64,000 nt of DNA from Crotophaga sulcirostris (taxonomy: Eukaryota > Chordata > Aves > Cuculiformes > Crotophagidae). A program made the translations under genes and the position numbers. Under the pieces are notes generated by a model. The model worked only from the letters and a program-made list of their open reading frames with translations. It was not told where the DNA came from and searched no databases. The stretch spans positions 4,401,021-4,465,020 of the forward strand of contig VYZB01000024.1 in assembly GCA_013397455.1 (NCBI GenBank). The letters run 5' to 3'. Each line of letters starts with the position of its first letter. Position 1 is the first letter of the stretch. This document shows positions 13,701-24,058 of this stretch, piece by piece.

Positions 13701-16144
13701 ACTAGTCCTATTTCACTCTGGTAGGAAGAGTTCTTTATGTTTTACTGTTGATACTACCCTCTAATGAACAGAAGTTGTAGATTTCTCAGAAGGGATGGAA
13801 GAAATGAATGAAAGTTAAAATGAAAGCAACCATGGCCAAAAACTTTACACAGAGGAGGAAGGTGGATTAATCTTGGAGTATTATTGCATTACAGAAGAAG
13901 TAGACATCAGCAGACCTACTATGAACAAGAGTAACGAAAACATACAAAACTCAAAAAACCTACCTGCTTCTGAAGCAAGGCTTCCTGAAAATAAAAGAAA
14001 AATATTAGTCATATAAGCATAATATTTATCAGAGTACTAAATGTAGTAATTTTTCTTCTCTAGTTTACAGAATTTCCAAGGTGAACAGTAAAGAATGTGA
14101 ATAGCTTCAGTGTTCATCCCTTCCTCACAGTGGTAAGAATCAGTCTGTCTAACTACTCAAATGAAAAAAGGTTCTCTGGTAGGAACAGGGAGTTACTTCA
14201 TGTGATCCATAATGAACAGAAAAACAAATGAGATGTAATGGCACAGCTAAACAGACAATTAAGGAACAAAGCTAACAAGAGGAATATGAAAAGGAATTAT
14301 TTTCCTACAAATTGTCTTAATTTGTTATTTGCAAATTTCACTTAAAAATATTTTCTAGGATTTTAAACCCTAAACATTTCCTAGGCCGCCCCAATGATTT
14401 GTACATTGCTCACAAGCAAGAATGGTCAAGTCCAGCTGACATCTCTCTCACAGCAACACTTTTGCTTATTCTAAAGGAAGAAATTAATTAAGCAGTATTC
14501 CCTACATTTTCTTATTTGTGCCTTATGCTGTGCTAGAAGGCCCATTAATAACTATCATGGCAGATTTACAGTACTTTGAAAACCTGATCCCACTCAAGTC
14601 AATTAATAAAGTTCTATTGGCTTCAGCAGACTTTCTGGAAGTTAATTCTTAAGCCCACAATTACCGACCTTCTCTGCTATAAACACTGGAGCCCAGCTCT
14701 TCCAGGTGTTCCACAAGATACTTACAATTTTCCTGAACTTCCAAATCTGAGGCCAGCTCCAATCCTGAACCACTTGCCAACCTCTGCACTGCCCTCAGGA
14801 CTTACCTATCAAAGTTAAATGAACTCTGCCATGGATAGATGGGCGACAAGATTAACGTCTGTGCTACTTACCAGTTCCAATGCTACATCAGCTCTCAGGT
14901 TCTGATCATCCAGGCATAAGACATGTTTAGAGGATGAATCACCAGATATCACACGCAGTTTTTCTTCTTGGACTTTTTTCTTAGAAAGGCCAATGGTAAA
15001 AAAATGTATTCCAAGACTCCTAGCTGCTGCGGCGATACTCTGGACATCAGGGCTGTTTGGATGATCCACACCATCAGTCATCAAAAAAGCAACTTTTGCA
15101 CTTCTCTTACGTCCTTCAGTTTTAAACAGCTGTGTAGCATTGGAAATTGCATAATAAGAATAGGTGCCATGGCCAATAAAGCCCAGAGATTTGATTTTCT
15201 CTTTAAAGTTCTGCGCATTTTTCCAGGCTGTAAAGGGATGATCAATGCTGACTGTGCTGCTGAACTGCATACTTGCTAGTTTGACATTATACTTCTGAGA
15301 CTTAACTGGCTTCATCTGGAAAATGCTGTCAGTTAGGTCTTCAACAAAATTCTTCTGTAAATCAAACAACTGATTTTTGGCACTTTCTGAACTGTCCAAG
15401 ATAAAGACTATATCAATGAGACACGTATCACCTGTAGTGGAACAAGAAAGTTAAATCTATTAATGATGGGCATATCTGCACAACAGATTTCAGATAATTC
15501 TCTGCAACAATCCCAATCCTCAAACCATTCCCAAGGATTGCTCTGTCTTCCCAGTAAAAATTCTAAGGATAAATTTTATTGCCAATGCCTAGAATTCTAC
15601 TGAAATCAAGTAACTCAATTTAAGTTACTTTAATTCATACCACTATTATTAAATGCAGTCTACAAACCAAAACTTTCAAATTAGTGTCTTGATGGGATTG
15701 TCTAAGCATTTTAGTTGATTTTGTATACAAAATTTCCTACATGCAATTTCAAATTAAAAATTAGGTTCCTTATCATTTATCTTTAAAGAGACATGAGTGT
15801 CAATGGAAACAATAGATCAAACTGGAGTCCATGACCAAGTAAATGTCATCATAGTATTTTCTAGGCCTGATAACCAAAATAAATCACATTCTATAAATGC
15901 ATAAGTTGTCAGCCACTAGCTAATTATCCTGACATATGCAGAGACATACAAAATGGTCAATCAGAAATTTTAAGAAAATGGTTTTACCTTCATCTTTTTG
16001 CATGAGAGAATAAGAATTCTTTCCTTTCTTTCTGTTTTGCCCATATACTATCTGGTTTGTTGTCACAGCCAGAAGTAAAAAGTAAAAGAAAAAATATTTT
16101 TTCCACATAGTGACTTTGATCGAAAATTACACGACTTTTCCTTC
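4682..16144 (-). CDS. COL28A1: COL28A1 5' part: collagen alpha-1(XXVIII) chain (partial)
   Basis: Spliced gene read right to left. Exons: 15988-16144 (ATG at 16106-16108), 14872-15431, 13964-13984, 13323-13379, 12353-12406, 11791-11832, 11086-11112, 9923-9967, 7263-7307 and 4682-4735. Each has AG/GT borders. The coding parts sum to 1026 bases (342 codons), and every join after the first is in phase 0. The product is a secreted collagen: signal peptide, one von Willebrand A domain with intact MIDAS residues, a short cysteine-containing linker, then 32 Gly-X-Y triplets with one two-residue break. The second VWA domain and Kunitz domain known for type XXVIII collagen would lie left of the window. 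The identity rests on the VWA-then-collagen order, the V-C-E-K-G start of the helix, and the position next to MIOS. Exons hidden in the 13404-13598 gap cannot be excluded. Confidence 0.88.
6977..7048. repeat. Poly-G run followed by GT/GC-rich microsatellite
   Basis: A run of G is followed by alternating gtgtgtg/gtgcgtg and gcacgcgcac. It lies in a COL28A1 intron and is a purine-pyrimidine alternating tract of the sort that can adopt Z-DNA and varies in length. Confidence 0.8.
7263..7307 (-). CDS. COL28A1: COL28A1 collagen exon (45 bases)
   Basis: Five triplets (G-L-E to G-P-Q) with AG acceptor and gtaagg donor, in phase 0. Confidence 0.85.
8262..8395 (-). mobile_element. CR1 LINE 3' fragment
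   Basis: Begins with atagaatcacagaatcat and ggttggaaaagagctctaagatcatcaagt, the reverse complement of a CR1 3' end, so the element points left. Diverged and truncated. Lies in a COL28A1 intron. Confidence 0.8.
9923..9967 (-). CDS. COL28A1: COL28A1 collagen exon (45 bases)
   Basis: Five triplets ([15 protein letters not shown]) with donor gtaagt. The cysteine sits in a Y position inside the helix, which is unusual for a fibrillar chain but does not break the repeat. Confidence 0.85.
10925..10960. repeat. Perfect 15-bp inverted repeat with 6-base loop
   Basis: gatcgatatactttc at 10925-10939 and its exact reverse complement at 10946-10960 flank the loop agggag. In a COL28A1 intron, so it would form a hairpin in the pre-mRNA. 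Confidence 0.85.
11086..11112 (-). CDS. COL28A1: COL28A1 collagen exon (27 bases)
   Basis: Three triplets (G-A-P, G-Y-K, G-D-K) between an AG acceptor and gtaagat donor, half of the usual 54-base unit. Confidence 0.82.
11791..11832 (-). CDS. COL28A1: COL28A1 collagen exon with a helix interruption (42 bases)
   Basis: Fourteen codons: G-D-A, then Q-K without its glycine, then G-D-Q, G-E-K, G-E-E. The exon is one codon short of a whole number of triplets, so the helix register breaks here. Splice sites and frame are normal, so this is a coded imperfection and not a sequencing frameshift. Confidence 0.85.
12353..12406 (-). CDS. COL28A1: COL28A1 collagen exon (54 bases)
   Basis: Eighteen codons, six uninterrupted Gly-X-Y triplets (G-S-A to G-N-K). 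The 54-base size is the classic collagen exon unit. AG acceptor and gtaaag donor. Confidence 0.88.
13323..13379 (-). CDS. COL28A1: COL28A1 exon that opens the collagen domain
   Basis: This 57-base exon encodes [10 protein letters not shown] and then G-L-K-G-D-K-G-D-S. The two cysteines just before the first glycine triplet are placed where inter-chain disulphides usually sit at the end of a collagen helix. The donor gtaagtat is strong. The assembly gap at 13404 lies immediately upstream. Confidence 0.85.
13404..13598. other. Assembly gap (195 N)
   Basis: Run of N immediately upstream of the exon that opens the COL28A1 collagen domain. A small exon could be hidden here. Confidence 1.
13964..13984 (-). 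CDS. COL28A1: COL28A1 21-base linker microexon (probable)
   Basis: Seven codons (E-A-L-L-Q-K-Q) sit between a pyrimidine-rich AG acceptor and a gtaggt donor. The exon is in phase 0 with both neighbours, so it would add a short helical linker between the VWA domain and the cysteine-containing start of the collagen domain. It is too short to prove from sequence alone. The frame and splice sites support it. Confidence 0.6.
14872..15431 (-). CDS. COL28A1: COL28A1 von Willebrand A domain exon
   Basis: A single 560-base exon encodes almost the whole VWA domain. The metal-ion-dependent adhesion site is complete: the DxSxS loop (D-S-S-E-S), the threonine in G-H-G-T-Y, and the T-D-G aspartate. VWA domains of this kind bind matrix ligands through a divalent cation. 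The exon runs from an acceptor after base 15431 to a donor gtaagt next to base 14872, with L-E-L as its last residues. It takes two bases from the preceding exon to complete its first codon, then stays in phase 0. Confidence 0.9.
15988..16144 (-). CDS. COL28A1: COL28A1 first coding exon (signal peptide)
   Basis: The ATG at 16106-16108 opens a frame beginning M-W-K-K followed by a run of F, Y and L, then a polar stretch V-Y-G-Q, a good signal peptide with likely cleavage near residue 23. A basic stretch (N-R-K-K-G-K) follows. The exon ends with one base of a split codon at a GT donor (gtaaaacc, read on the minus strand). An AG acceptor precedes base 16144, so about 36 bases of 5' leader lie in this exon and at least one non-coding exon must exist upstream. 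Confidence 0.82.
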
Positions 16145-17027
16145 CTGTTAAAATTTAAAAAAATACCTATGAATACTTCATCAATAGATGCAAATACATA
16201 AACACTGATACTTGACATACAGAGTGCATGTTTGTGGGAAGCACCATTATAGAGACAACATATTAAATACAATCATAAACAATCACTGGGTAGGTGATTT
16301 AAGCATTGCAGTCAGTACAATTCCAACTGTAGCTCACATCTGCATTAGAATCTGTTTAATTAGAGAAGAAATATGGGTAGAAAAAACACATTGCTTCCTT
16401 TTCTTCCTTAAAAATGCCAGTGCTATCTTTAGCTTTCATTTGAACATATAACATACTAATGCATATTACTATTAACATATTTTGCTATTTAACTAATTAT
16501 ATGAAAGTAGCAGAAATACTATAGAAAACATAAACATAGAACATAGTTTGTTTCTAGATATCCCTAATAGGAATAAACAAAGGGTGTTCTGGGACGCAGA
16601 CGTAATACCTAGGTCTGGAGCATGAATATGAGCAACTTATTCTTCTATGAAAAAATAGCTTAATAATGAAATTCAACACATGAATCTATTATTAATGTTA
16701 CATGGCTCTAACAGAATATGTGCAATATTTTCCATAAATAAATATTCTTTTATAATGACAATATACACTAATAAAATGAACATTACAACATTTAATTCAG
16801 TGATTCAACATATTTCTTAAGATAAATGAATTCCACTAAAACTGATCTACAAAAAAATGCCTGTAATTCACAATAATTAATTTAAAATATCACTAATAAC
16901 GAAAAATAATATATTAAATTTAAATATCTTTCCTAAATCCTCTTTTCAAGTCTATTAAGCACTTATATATACAGAAACCATCAGTACAGTCCTCTAAAAA
17001 CAGAAAGGAAATAACTAAGTCTCTTAC

Positions 17028-17110
17028 CTTTGAAGGTATTCAAAAAGGAAATTGTGGGTTGAATAATGTGTCAGGGCAGAAAATATATGCAGTAGGTCAT
17101 ACTGGAAAAC
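17028..17110 (-). promoter_or_regulatory. COL28A1: Possible COL28A1 upstream non-coding exon and promoter
   Basis: A strong donor (CAAAG followed by gtaagag on the minus strand) lies at 17028, about 880 bases upstream of the acceptor of the first coding exon. An AT-rich TATA-like stretch (catatatttt) lies some 50 bases before it. This could be the 5' leader exon that the acceptor at 16144 requires. There is no CpG island. Transcript data would be needed to confirm it. Confidence 0.3.
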
Positions 17111-20100
17111 ACGTTTTGTTTACAAAAATAAAGCAATCTGTAAATAAATAGTCTATCCACTTGTAAATAGCTCTACCTTGCATCTAGATCCTTTATGGTC
17201 CATCACTGCTTAGTTGGCCAAAGTTTAAATGAAATAGTCAGGCACTTAGCCAGAGCTGAGTGGGAGACCAAGCCATTTCATTAAAGGGACAGTGTCAGTG
17301 TGGGAGCACGAATGTGTTCCCATTTTAAATAACTGAACGCTTACATCAAAAAACTCACTTCTGGACAATCTGCATCTTTACCCATCAGTTTGCCAGCCAC
17401 ACCTCTTCAGCCTGTCCATGTTATTGTTGCAGCACTGGCTAGACCAGAGATGTGAGATTAGTACATTATCATTTGCAGTCTATAACTGACTTCTGACCCA
17501 AGGGTCTTGTCAGTCTGCCAGGACCATAAACATGTCTCAGTGTTAATTGCATTAGCAATTACAAAAATAAGAGACAACTTAAAAAAAATAATAAAATCCT
17601 GAGTTGTTTTCTCAGAAATTCTTTCTGCTCTTTACATCCTCTGAACGGTCAGACACAGGCAGGATATCTAAAAGGGGCTGTCATTTAACTAGCTCTCAGC
17701 ACGCTGCATGCAAATTATATTTGCTCTGCCTAACGGAAGGCTGCAGAGTAAAACTGTAGCGTTACAGTGTTAAGTAAAAAATCAAAGTGAGAGAAAGTAT
17801 GTTAATAGTAAATCTCAAGGAACCATGGCATGCCTTGAGGGCCTTTTGTGCAGATACCCAGCAAAAAGTCAGTGCCCAGCCTCCAGACAGGCATCACCTA
17901 TGAGACAAGACTTCCCTTGGCACCTTGGTGGCAGGACAGAGTGGGGAGCTCCTTCATGCAGACCAGAGGATTCAGGCTTCATCACTGCGATGCATCAGGT
18001 CCCTGAACTGCAATGTGATTAAGCACTGAGATGGGTCAGTTGCACACTGAAAAATTCAAGTGATATACGAATGATTCAGGCATTTCAAGAACACATGATA
18101 AAAAGATGCTTTTGAGTGAAGCAGATTTTTTGGCAGGGGAGCAATTATTCATCAAAAACTCAGTATTGAAAACTTAAAAGCAGTTGTTTATTAATGATCC
18201 ACCTATATTGAATAGTTTTAAAAAATTCTGCTGGAATACTATATAAGTTGCACTCTATGTTTTCTTAAGACAGATTTTCTAGGCTTGAGATCACCTTGGT
18301 AGCGTACTCCTCAGGCATTATTTTTTAAAACATACATGCAAACTAGATTAAGTATCTAATTCTATAGGATAGTAATGTTGTCTGTTCATTGCTTTTTTGT
18401 GTTTCTAAACCCAAAGACTGTGTTTGCTCTTTTTGTTCCAGCACCTGATGGAAGTTTCACAGTGAAAATAATACCTCTTACTACCGAGAAGACATTTTCA
18501 GCATGGCAAGTAGTGGGCAAAGCATAGGAATAGTTGTCTTGCCAAAAAAAATATGAACACTGAGGCTTTGCATTTTCTGTAAGTAATTTCTGCTTTTTTT
18601 TTTTAGTTTTGTAGGAAATGCACATCTGAAAGATGAAAAGGAAAAAGAGAACATAGAAGTTGTAAACTTTGATTTTGATATTGCAGATTTAATCAGGTTA
18701 TTTAATAGAAACAGAGTGAAAACCATGCTTATCAATTGCCATTGATAGGTCCTCCCAGAAGACATTCAACTTTCAAAAAGTACTAAAGCACATGTTTATT
18801 CTGCTTCAAAAATATCTCTTTCACAGTATGCTCCTTAGAAAGCTACTAAAGCACAATATGGTAGAGTGCGAATACACGCTCTCGGAGAATTCCCAGTCTC
18901 CTGGTCAAGAAATGTCATTAACAAGGCTGATTATTTTCTATGATCCAGATTTTACTAGGCATAAAATGAAGAAACAGAAAGAGTGTTAAGTATAAATCAA
19001 AATACTAACTTTAATGTTGTTTCATATGATAAATTAAAAATGCAAAATGGAAAATATTGAACCCATTTAGTGATTTCCAAAGCCTAAGGCAACAAGAAGG
19101 TCTTATATAAATACACAAGTAGCAAAGATCTGCCTTCTGTGATTATAAATCCACTGAACTACACCTGTAGCAGTCTGCCTACTTCACCCATAGAAAATTA
19201 AATCTGTTAAAATTAATGGGAGATATTTTCCTTATGGCAGACTAACTAAGGTGAGGAAAACTTAATTGCCCTCCTGCAGAATCCTGAGAGTATCTTTTCT
19301 AGTATAAGTGAATTATATGCAGTCAGCCTTTGAGTTCTTTGGCTACTTTTTACCCTAATGAAAACATAGATATTAATTTGTGTACCTTTAATGGGGAACA
19401 GGAGCTGTGTAGTGAATGCAGCACTTGGTGGCATCTAACAGCACCATCCCTGACATGCACACACATGCAGAAGAGAGGTCAGCCCTTACCTGAGCTTCCT
19501 CCACTGGCTGCTCAGTCCCGACAAACTCATGAACTTGGCAATCAGAGCCCAAGGCTGCAAACCAGACACATCATTTGTTACCTTTTATGGGAACAGAGGG
19601 AAGAGACATAGGTGGCTGGTAGGGATGGTGGGAGCAGTGAGGGCAGGGTAGGCAAATGAAGACAAGGAACTTAAGTGATACGGGAAGGGAGAAAGAGTAC
19701 TGCTTAAGAGGACTCCAAGCACTGGAGTACCTTGGTGCATTGCAATAAACAGAACTACTGGAAAACCTGAGGTTACTGTTGTGTGACTGGGAGTGTAAGG
19801 GATGTAGGACCCAAAGAGAACCAGTGTTAGTTTCATGCTAACACCAGAAAAAAATCATGCACGCACCACTCCTCATGCTCTTTCCCCAGTGCAATGGAGG
19901 AAGGATTAGCTGTCCCAGTAGCTGCAGCCTGCTCCTGAGAGGTCTCCTTCCCAGAAACCACTATGGAATCTCCTGTCAGATGATGGATGAGCATGTGTCA
20001 CTTCAACTGAGATTAATGTGTTGCCTTCATTCTTGATACTGCAACTAAAGAGTTTCAATGAAATACAATATTTTACACTAAATATCTGTTATTGCTATAT

Positions 20101-21950
20101 ATAAATGATAATTACTGGCAGCATCCAGCATCTGTTGGATCAGACACAACAGTGGTGATGAACAAACATTTCATGAGTAACCAATTAGTCATATGGATCA
20201 CCCATACTGTTTACATACTTATTCTTACCCTTATGCATGCTTAGATCAAGACTTGTGAACCACCTGTCCATCCAGAATGAGATCATCAGCTACAGAAGAA
20301 TGCTTTTTCCCCCAGCTGTCAAGGTTTATCTGCACTATGTGCCAAATCACAATTGAGTCAATGGATTTCCAGCTGTGTTAAAAGATTTCTCTCTTTTTTT
20401 TGACCTGTACAAATTACTCTCATCTGGCAGAGATCAGAAAATGTTAACATTTATGATTTTTAGACATAACAATCTCTGCATAGTCAAATACACACATAAA
20501 CTGTTAGTTCTCACAAACATCCAGTATTCAGATACCAATGAGGTCAAGTTTTGTTGTATTTCTCCAGCTAGAAAATCTGTAGATCTGTTACATGCTGTGT
20601 ATAACTGATCTCTGGAAACAGCGTAAGCTCTTCTTCACTACTTACTGTGCTTCAATGGTACAATAAGGATCTTGACAGTTCTGTTACAGGACTCTAGATT
20701 TACAATTCAGTGCTTTATTTTTCCACTAGTCTTGCCAGTGTATAGTTTCATAGTTTTATATTCACTTAGAAATCAAATCTGATGGAACTAATAGCTCCAT
20801 TTACAGAAGTGTTTTTAACACTAATAATACTTCTTGCTAAACTGTTTATTACAGTACTGTTTCAATGGCTGCTCTGAACCACATGCTCTGAACTACAGGA
20901 CATCTCAGTATATCTAGCTCCCAGGACAACGGAATCTGTCTAAATGCACTCATTACATGACCATACCAAAGCTCTGATACAGTTTTATGTGTGAAACTCA
21001 TCTTCCTATTGAATTCCAAGTTTAAAAGCTTCTAGTTCCTGCATGCATGCTAGGTCACATCTTCTACCTTAAAATATAATGTATCAGCTTTCTTTCCTAG
21101 TACAATGCCTATCCTCCTTGAATACTTCGTACTATTCTTGTTACTGCAACTTCAACATGGTAAAGAAGAAATAAAAAGAAGCAGAAAGAGCTGACAAAGA
21201 TAAAAGATAGTTTCTGTATGAAGACACAGAGTAAAATATGATTCTGGAGATTGGAAAGCCACAAATGAATATGAATGTAATACAGATCTATAGAAGTATG
21301 AAAGCAGGTGACTATTGTACAAGAATGTAATATGTCAAAGGACTTACATTTTGGATCAGTTTTCTTGAGGATATTAACCGAAATTGACTGCCCCACGTTT
21401 ACTTCCCCACCCCCCCAGTATGCTCTTTACTATAAAGAAAGGTAGATTTTTTTCCTGGCTAGGAGATGTAGTTAATGGATGCAATTTGAAGTATGTATTT
21501 CAAACAGTTTATAGAAACCACTGCTTCTAATACTAGATACATCTTAATTCAGTGCCGTTGTTATTCATTGTGTAAGTAAAGGCATGATTCAATGTCTTCT
21601 TAAAATCAGACTGCAGTAAACGTATCAAAAGGATCGTTTAATTGCTGAATTTTTGTAATCTACAGATACACTTATGCCATCTAAATCCTGCCCTCTGGTG
21701 TACCTACATGATAATGCATAATGATAGTATTTCATACTGGGTGACTCATTCAGCATTTAATCAGGACACAGTTAGCAAGTGAAGCTACTGTCTGGGCAAA
21801 ATATTCGTCCCCTTGTAATAGAAGGTGGAAGCTAAAGACTAAGATATTTAAAAAATAAAATACAATGCTTCAAGGAGGCAGGATATCTCATGAAAGAACT
21901 GTTTTCACTCTTTGGTTCCTATCTGATCCTGAAAAACTGAATACTCACTT
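17111..21950. other. Intergenic DNA between COL28A1 and the collagen relic
   Basis: AT-rich DNA with only short chance reading frames. No CR1, RNA gene or convincing exon recognised. Confidence 0.5.
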
Positions 21951-22253
21951 TACACATTTCTCTCTTTTAGATACCCAGACTGGGTGCCCCAGTACCTGAT
22001 ATATGGATCTTCTGAGCACTGCAAAATTAGCAAAAGCTGAAAGTGATCCCTGAATGTATCAAGGTAGCGTGATCTGCTGGAGTAAGTTTAGTTCAGGGTT
22101 TTCAGAGAATTTGAACGGCAGTCCCATAGTGTCACTTTGGAACACATGTAAGACTGGCCTTAGAAATGTTCCCCATTAGTCTTAAGGTAAATTATTACTT
22201 ACAATTGTAAGAAAATAGAGAGAGTATTAAAGTAGTAACTGTTCCAAAACAGA

Positions 22254-22322
22254 CTTATTTCCTGGCAGTCTGATTCCTGAAATTCCACAGTCTCTTTTTG
22301 GACCAGGCTCACTTTGCTGTTC
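22254..22322 (-). pseudogene. Decayed collagen-like exon (relic)
   Basis: Read on the minus strand after an AG acceptor at 22323-22324, one frame gives S-E-P-G-P-K-R-D-C-G-I-S-G-I, later P-G-N-K. Serine (AGT) and arginine (AGA) stand where glycine codons GGT and GGA would be expected, each one G-to-A change away. The E-P-G-P-K and G-N-K parts resemble the live COL28A1 exon 12353-12406. The donor after N-K is lost (aagtctg). Probably a dead exon of a collagen copy. Confidence 0.5.
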
Positions 22323-23649
22323 CTAAAAAAAACCCAAACCACCCCCAAAAATTTGAATTTAAATAATTTTTTATAAAATTTTTGACTTCACTGACAGCTT
22401 AAAGCAAAGGTGACCAAAGTTTTTATGTGAGGTTACCACATCATCTGTTATGCAGCCACTCTGTGGCTACAAAAAATTATTTGTTTGAAAAGTGCTTTTG
22501 TCAGGCACAGCAATAGGGAACTTGATTAGAATACAGCATACTTCATCTTCAAATCTTTTAATCCCATGTAAAGGCTGTACACTGCAATTTATTTTTTTAA
22601 GCACCTGGTGACTAAGGTTGCTTATCATAACATATGAAGAAAGCCTTGTATATGGAAAATAGTCTTGCAATTTGCACCTATAACTTCTGCATTTACACTG
22701 CTCAATCCATATAATTTGGTATATTTTTAAAAGGACATACATTTTACATAGACTGAGAGCCATGAAACATTAACAGGCAGAATGCTCCAGTATTTGAGGA
22801 ATTTTATTGTAAAATATGCTGACCTGAACAGCTTAGAGCATGTAGATGTAAAGGTATGGTTGCTAGCCACCCTCTCCTTTATTGTTTTTCTTTATTTTAA
22901 GAAATGGATGGTATGTTTAACTGAGGAAACTGTTCACAAAGAAATACAATCAATATTTCAACTTACGAGAATTAAATTGGATTTTGATTACTGTAATCCA
23001 GATACATACTACACTAAGCAAAAGTTGGATTGCTGAAAGTACAAGAAGTTTTAGCAAGCTCCATATTCCAGACTAAGATCTCTAGGTTATTACTTTGTTG
23101 TGGAAAGAGTACAGCATTCTTGCTGAACACTTTAAATATAATGGGAAATACAGGAGCAGCTAAATGAACCACGGGACCAATCCTACAGAGAATTTCTCAG
23201 GATCAACAAAACATGCCTTGTGCTCCCTAAATCACCCAAGGTCAGAACTTCCTAAACAGTTTTTTTGCCAAGTATCACCACTGGCAACAGTGTTGGAGGG
23301 AGTCTCACATGTCTTAGAAACAGCGACTGCAAGTTTCACCAACAACAGTGCTAATTCCACACTATGAATTAGAAGTTGCAATTGGAAGTGGTTTTGTAAA
23401 TTATTAGTGTATTTTTTTTGCCAGAGTTTTTAAATCTCTACAGTAAACTCTTTCAGGATACTTTCAAACAAACCATTCTTTGAACAGCTGAGTTAAAGAA
23501 ATCTATTAATTTTTATCCTCTGTGTATTTACCCCCCAAACTTACCATTTGCAGTGATGGTACTTTCTACCTCCTCTCCCTGCTGACACAAATACACAATA
23601 ATGCCTAAAATACAATCATCATTGGGCAAAAGGCAACATATGTTCTTAC

Positions 23650-23710
23650 CAGTTACAGAATCACATGTTCTAGCTGGATAGTCCGTACTCACACACAAAG
23701 AGGCCATCTG
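23650..23710 (-). pseudogene. Decayed copy of the COL28A1 collagen-start exon
   Basis: The minus strand matches the live exon 13323-13379. Both share GTGTGTGA, then after four bases GGACTA, then GTGATTCTGTAA at the exon end and donor, in the same order and nearly the same spacing (one base longer in the relic). Between the shared blocks the relic has diverged and carries a stop in the corresponding frame. Its homologous donor reads gtaact instead of gtaagt. The V-C-E and G-L residues are still readable. This argues for duplication and not chance. Confidence 0.58.
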
Positions 23711-24004
23711 GTAACGACCAAACAGGGGAAGTAAAGTATGGATTTTCCCTGTCTGACTTTTATTTACTAAGGCTATTAATGCAGTGTCTCTATTTCCCCC
23801 ACACTAATTCTCAAAAAGCCCGTATACACATTAATTATCTTTGATACATGTCCTCTTTCAAATTTCACTGATATTAACCCCAAATCTAAGAACTTAGAGT
23901 ACAAGGCAAAGTGACAAACAGACAAATGCTTACACAACCTTCCCCCTTCCTTAAAAAGGCAAGCTAAAATTTAACTGCAGTGCAGTTACTTACCCACCTG
24001 AAAC

Positions 24005-24058
24005 ACTTTTTCCTAATGACCCTTTATCACCTTTCAGACCATCAGATCAAGGAGGTCC
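24005..24058 (-). pseudogene. Decayed 54-base collagen exon with an in-frame stop
   Basis: Between an AG acceptor and position 24005 the frame reads G-P-P, stop, S-D, G-L-K, G-D-K, G-S-L, G-K-S: exactly 54 bases, the canonical collagen exon size. The stop TGA (24047-24049) is one G-to-T change from the GGA glycine codon expected there. The bases after it (gtttca) are no longer a good donor. Taken with the relics at 22254 and 23650, it marks a dead collagen gene or gene segment. Confidence 0.6.

Noticed and set aside
19480..19560. Donor-like CTCAG/gtaagg on the minus strand
   Set aside because: No matching acceptor, conserved frame or neighbouring exon. Isolated splice-site match.
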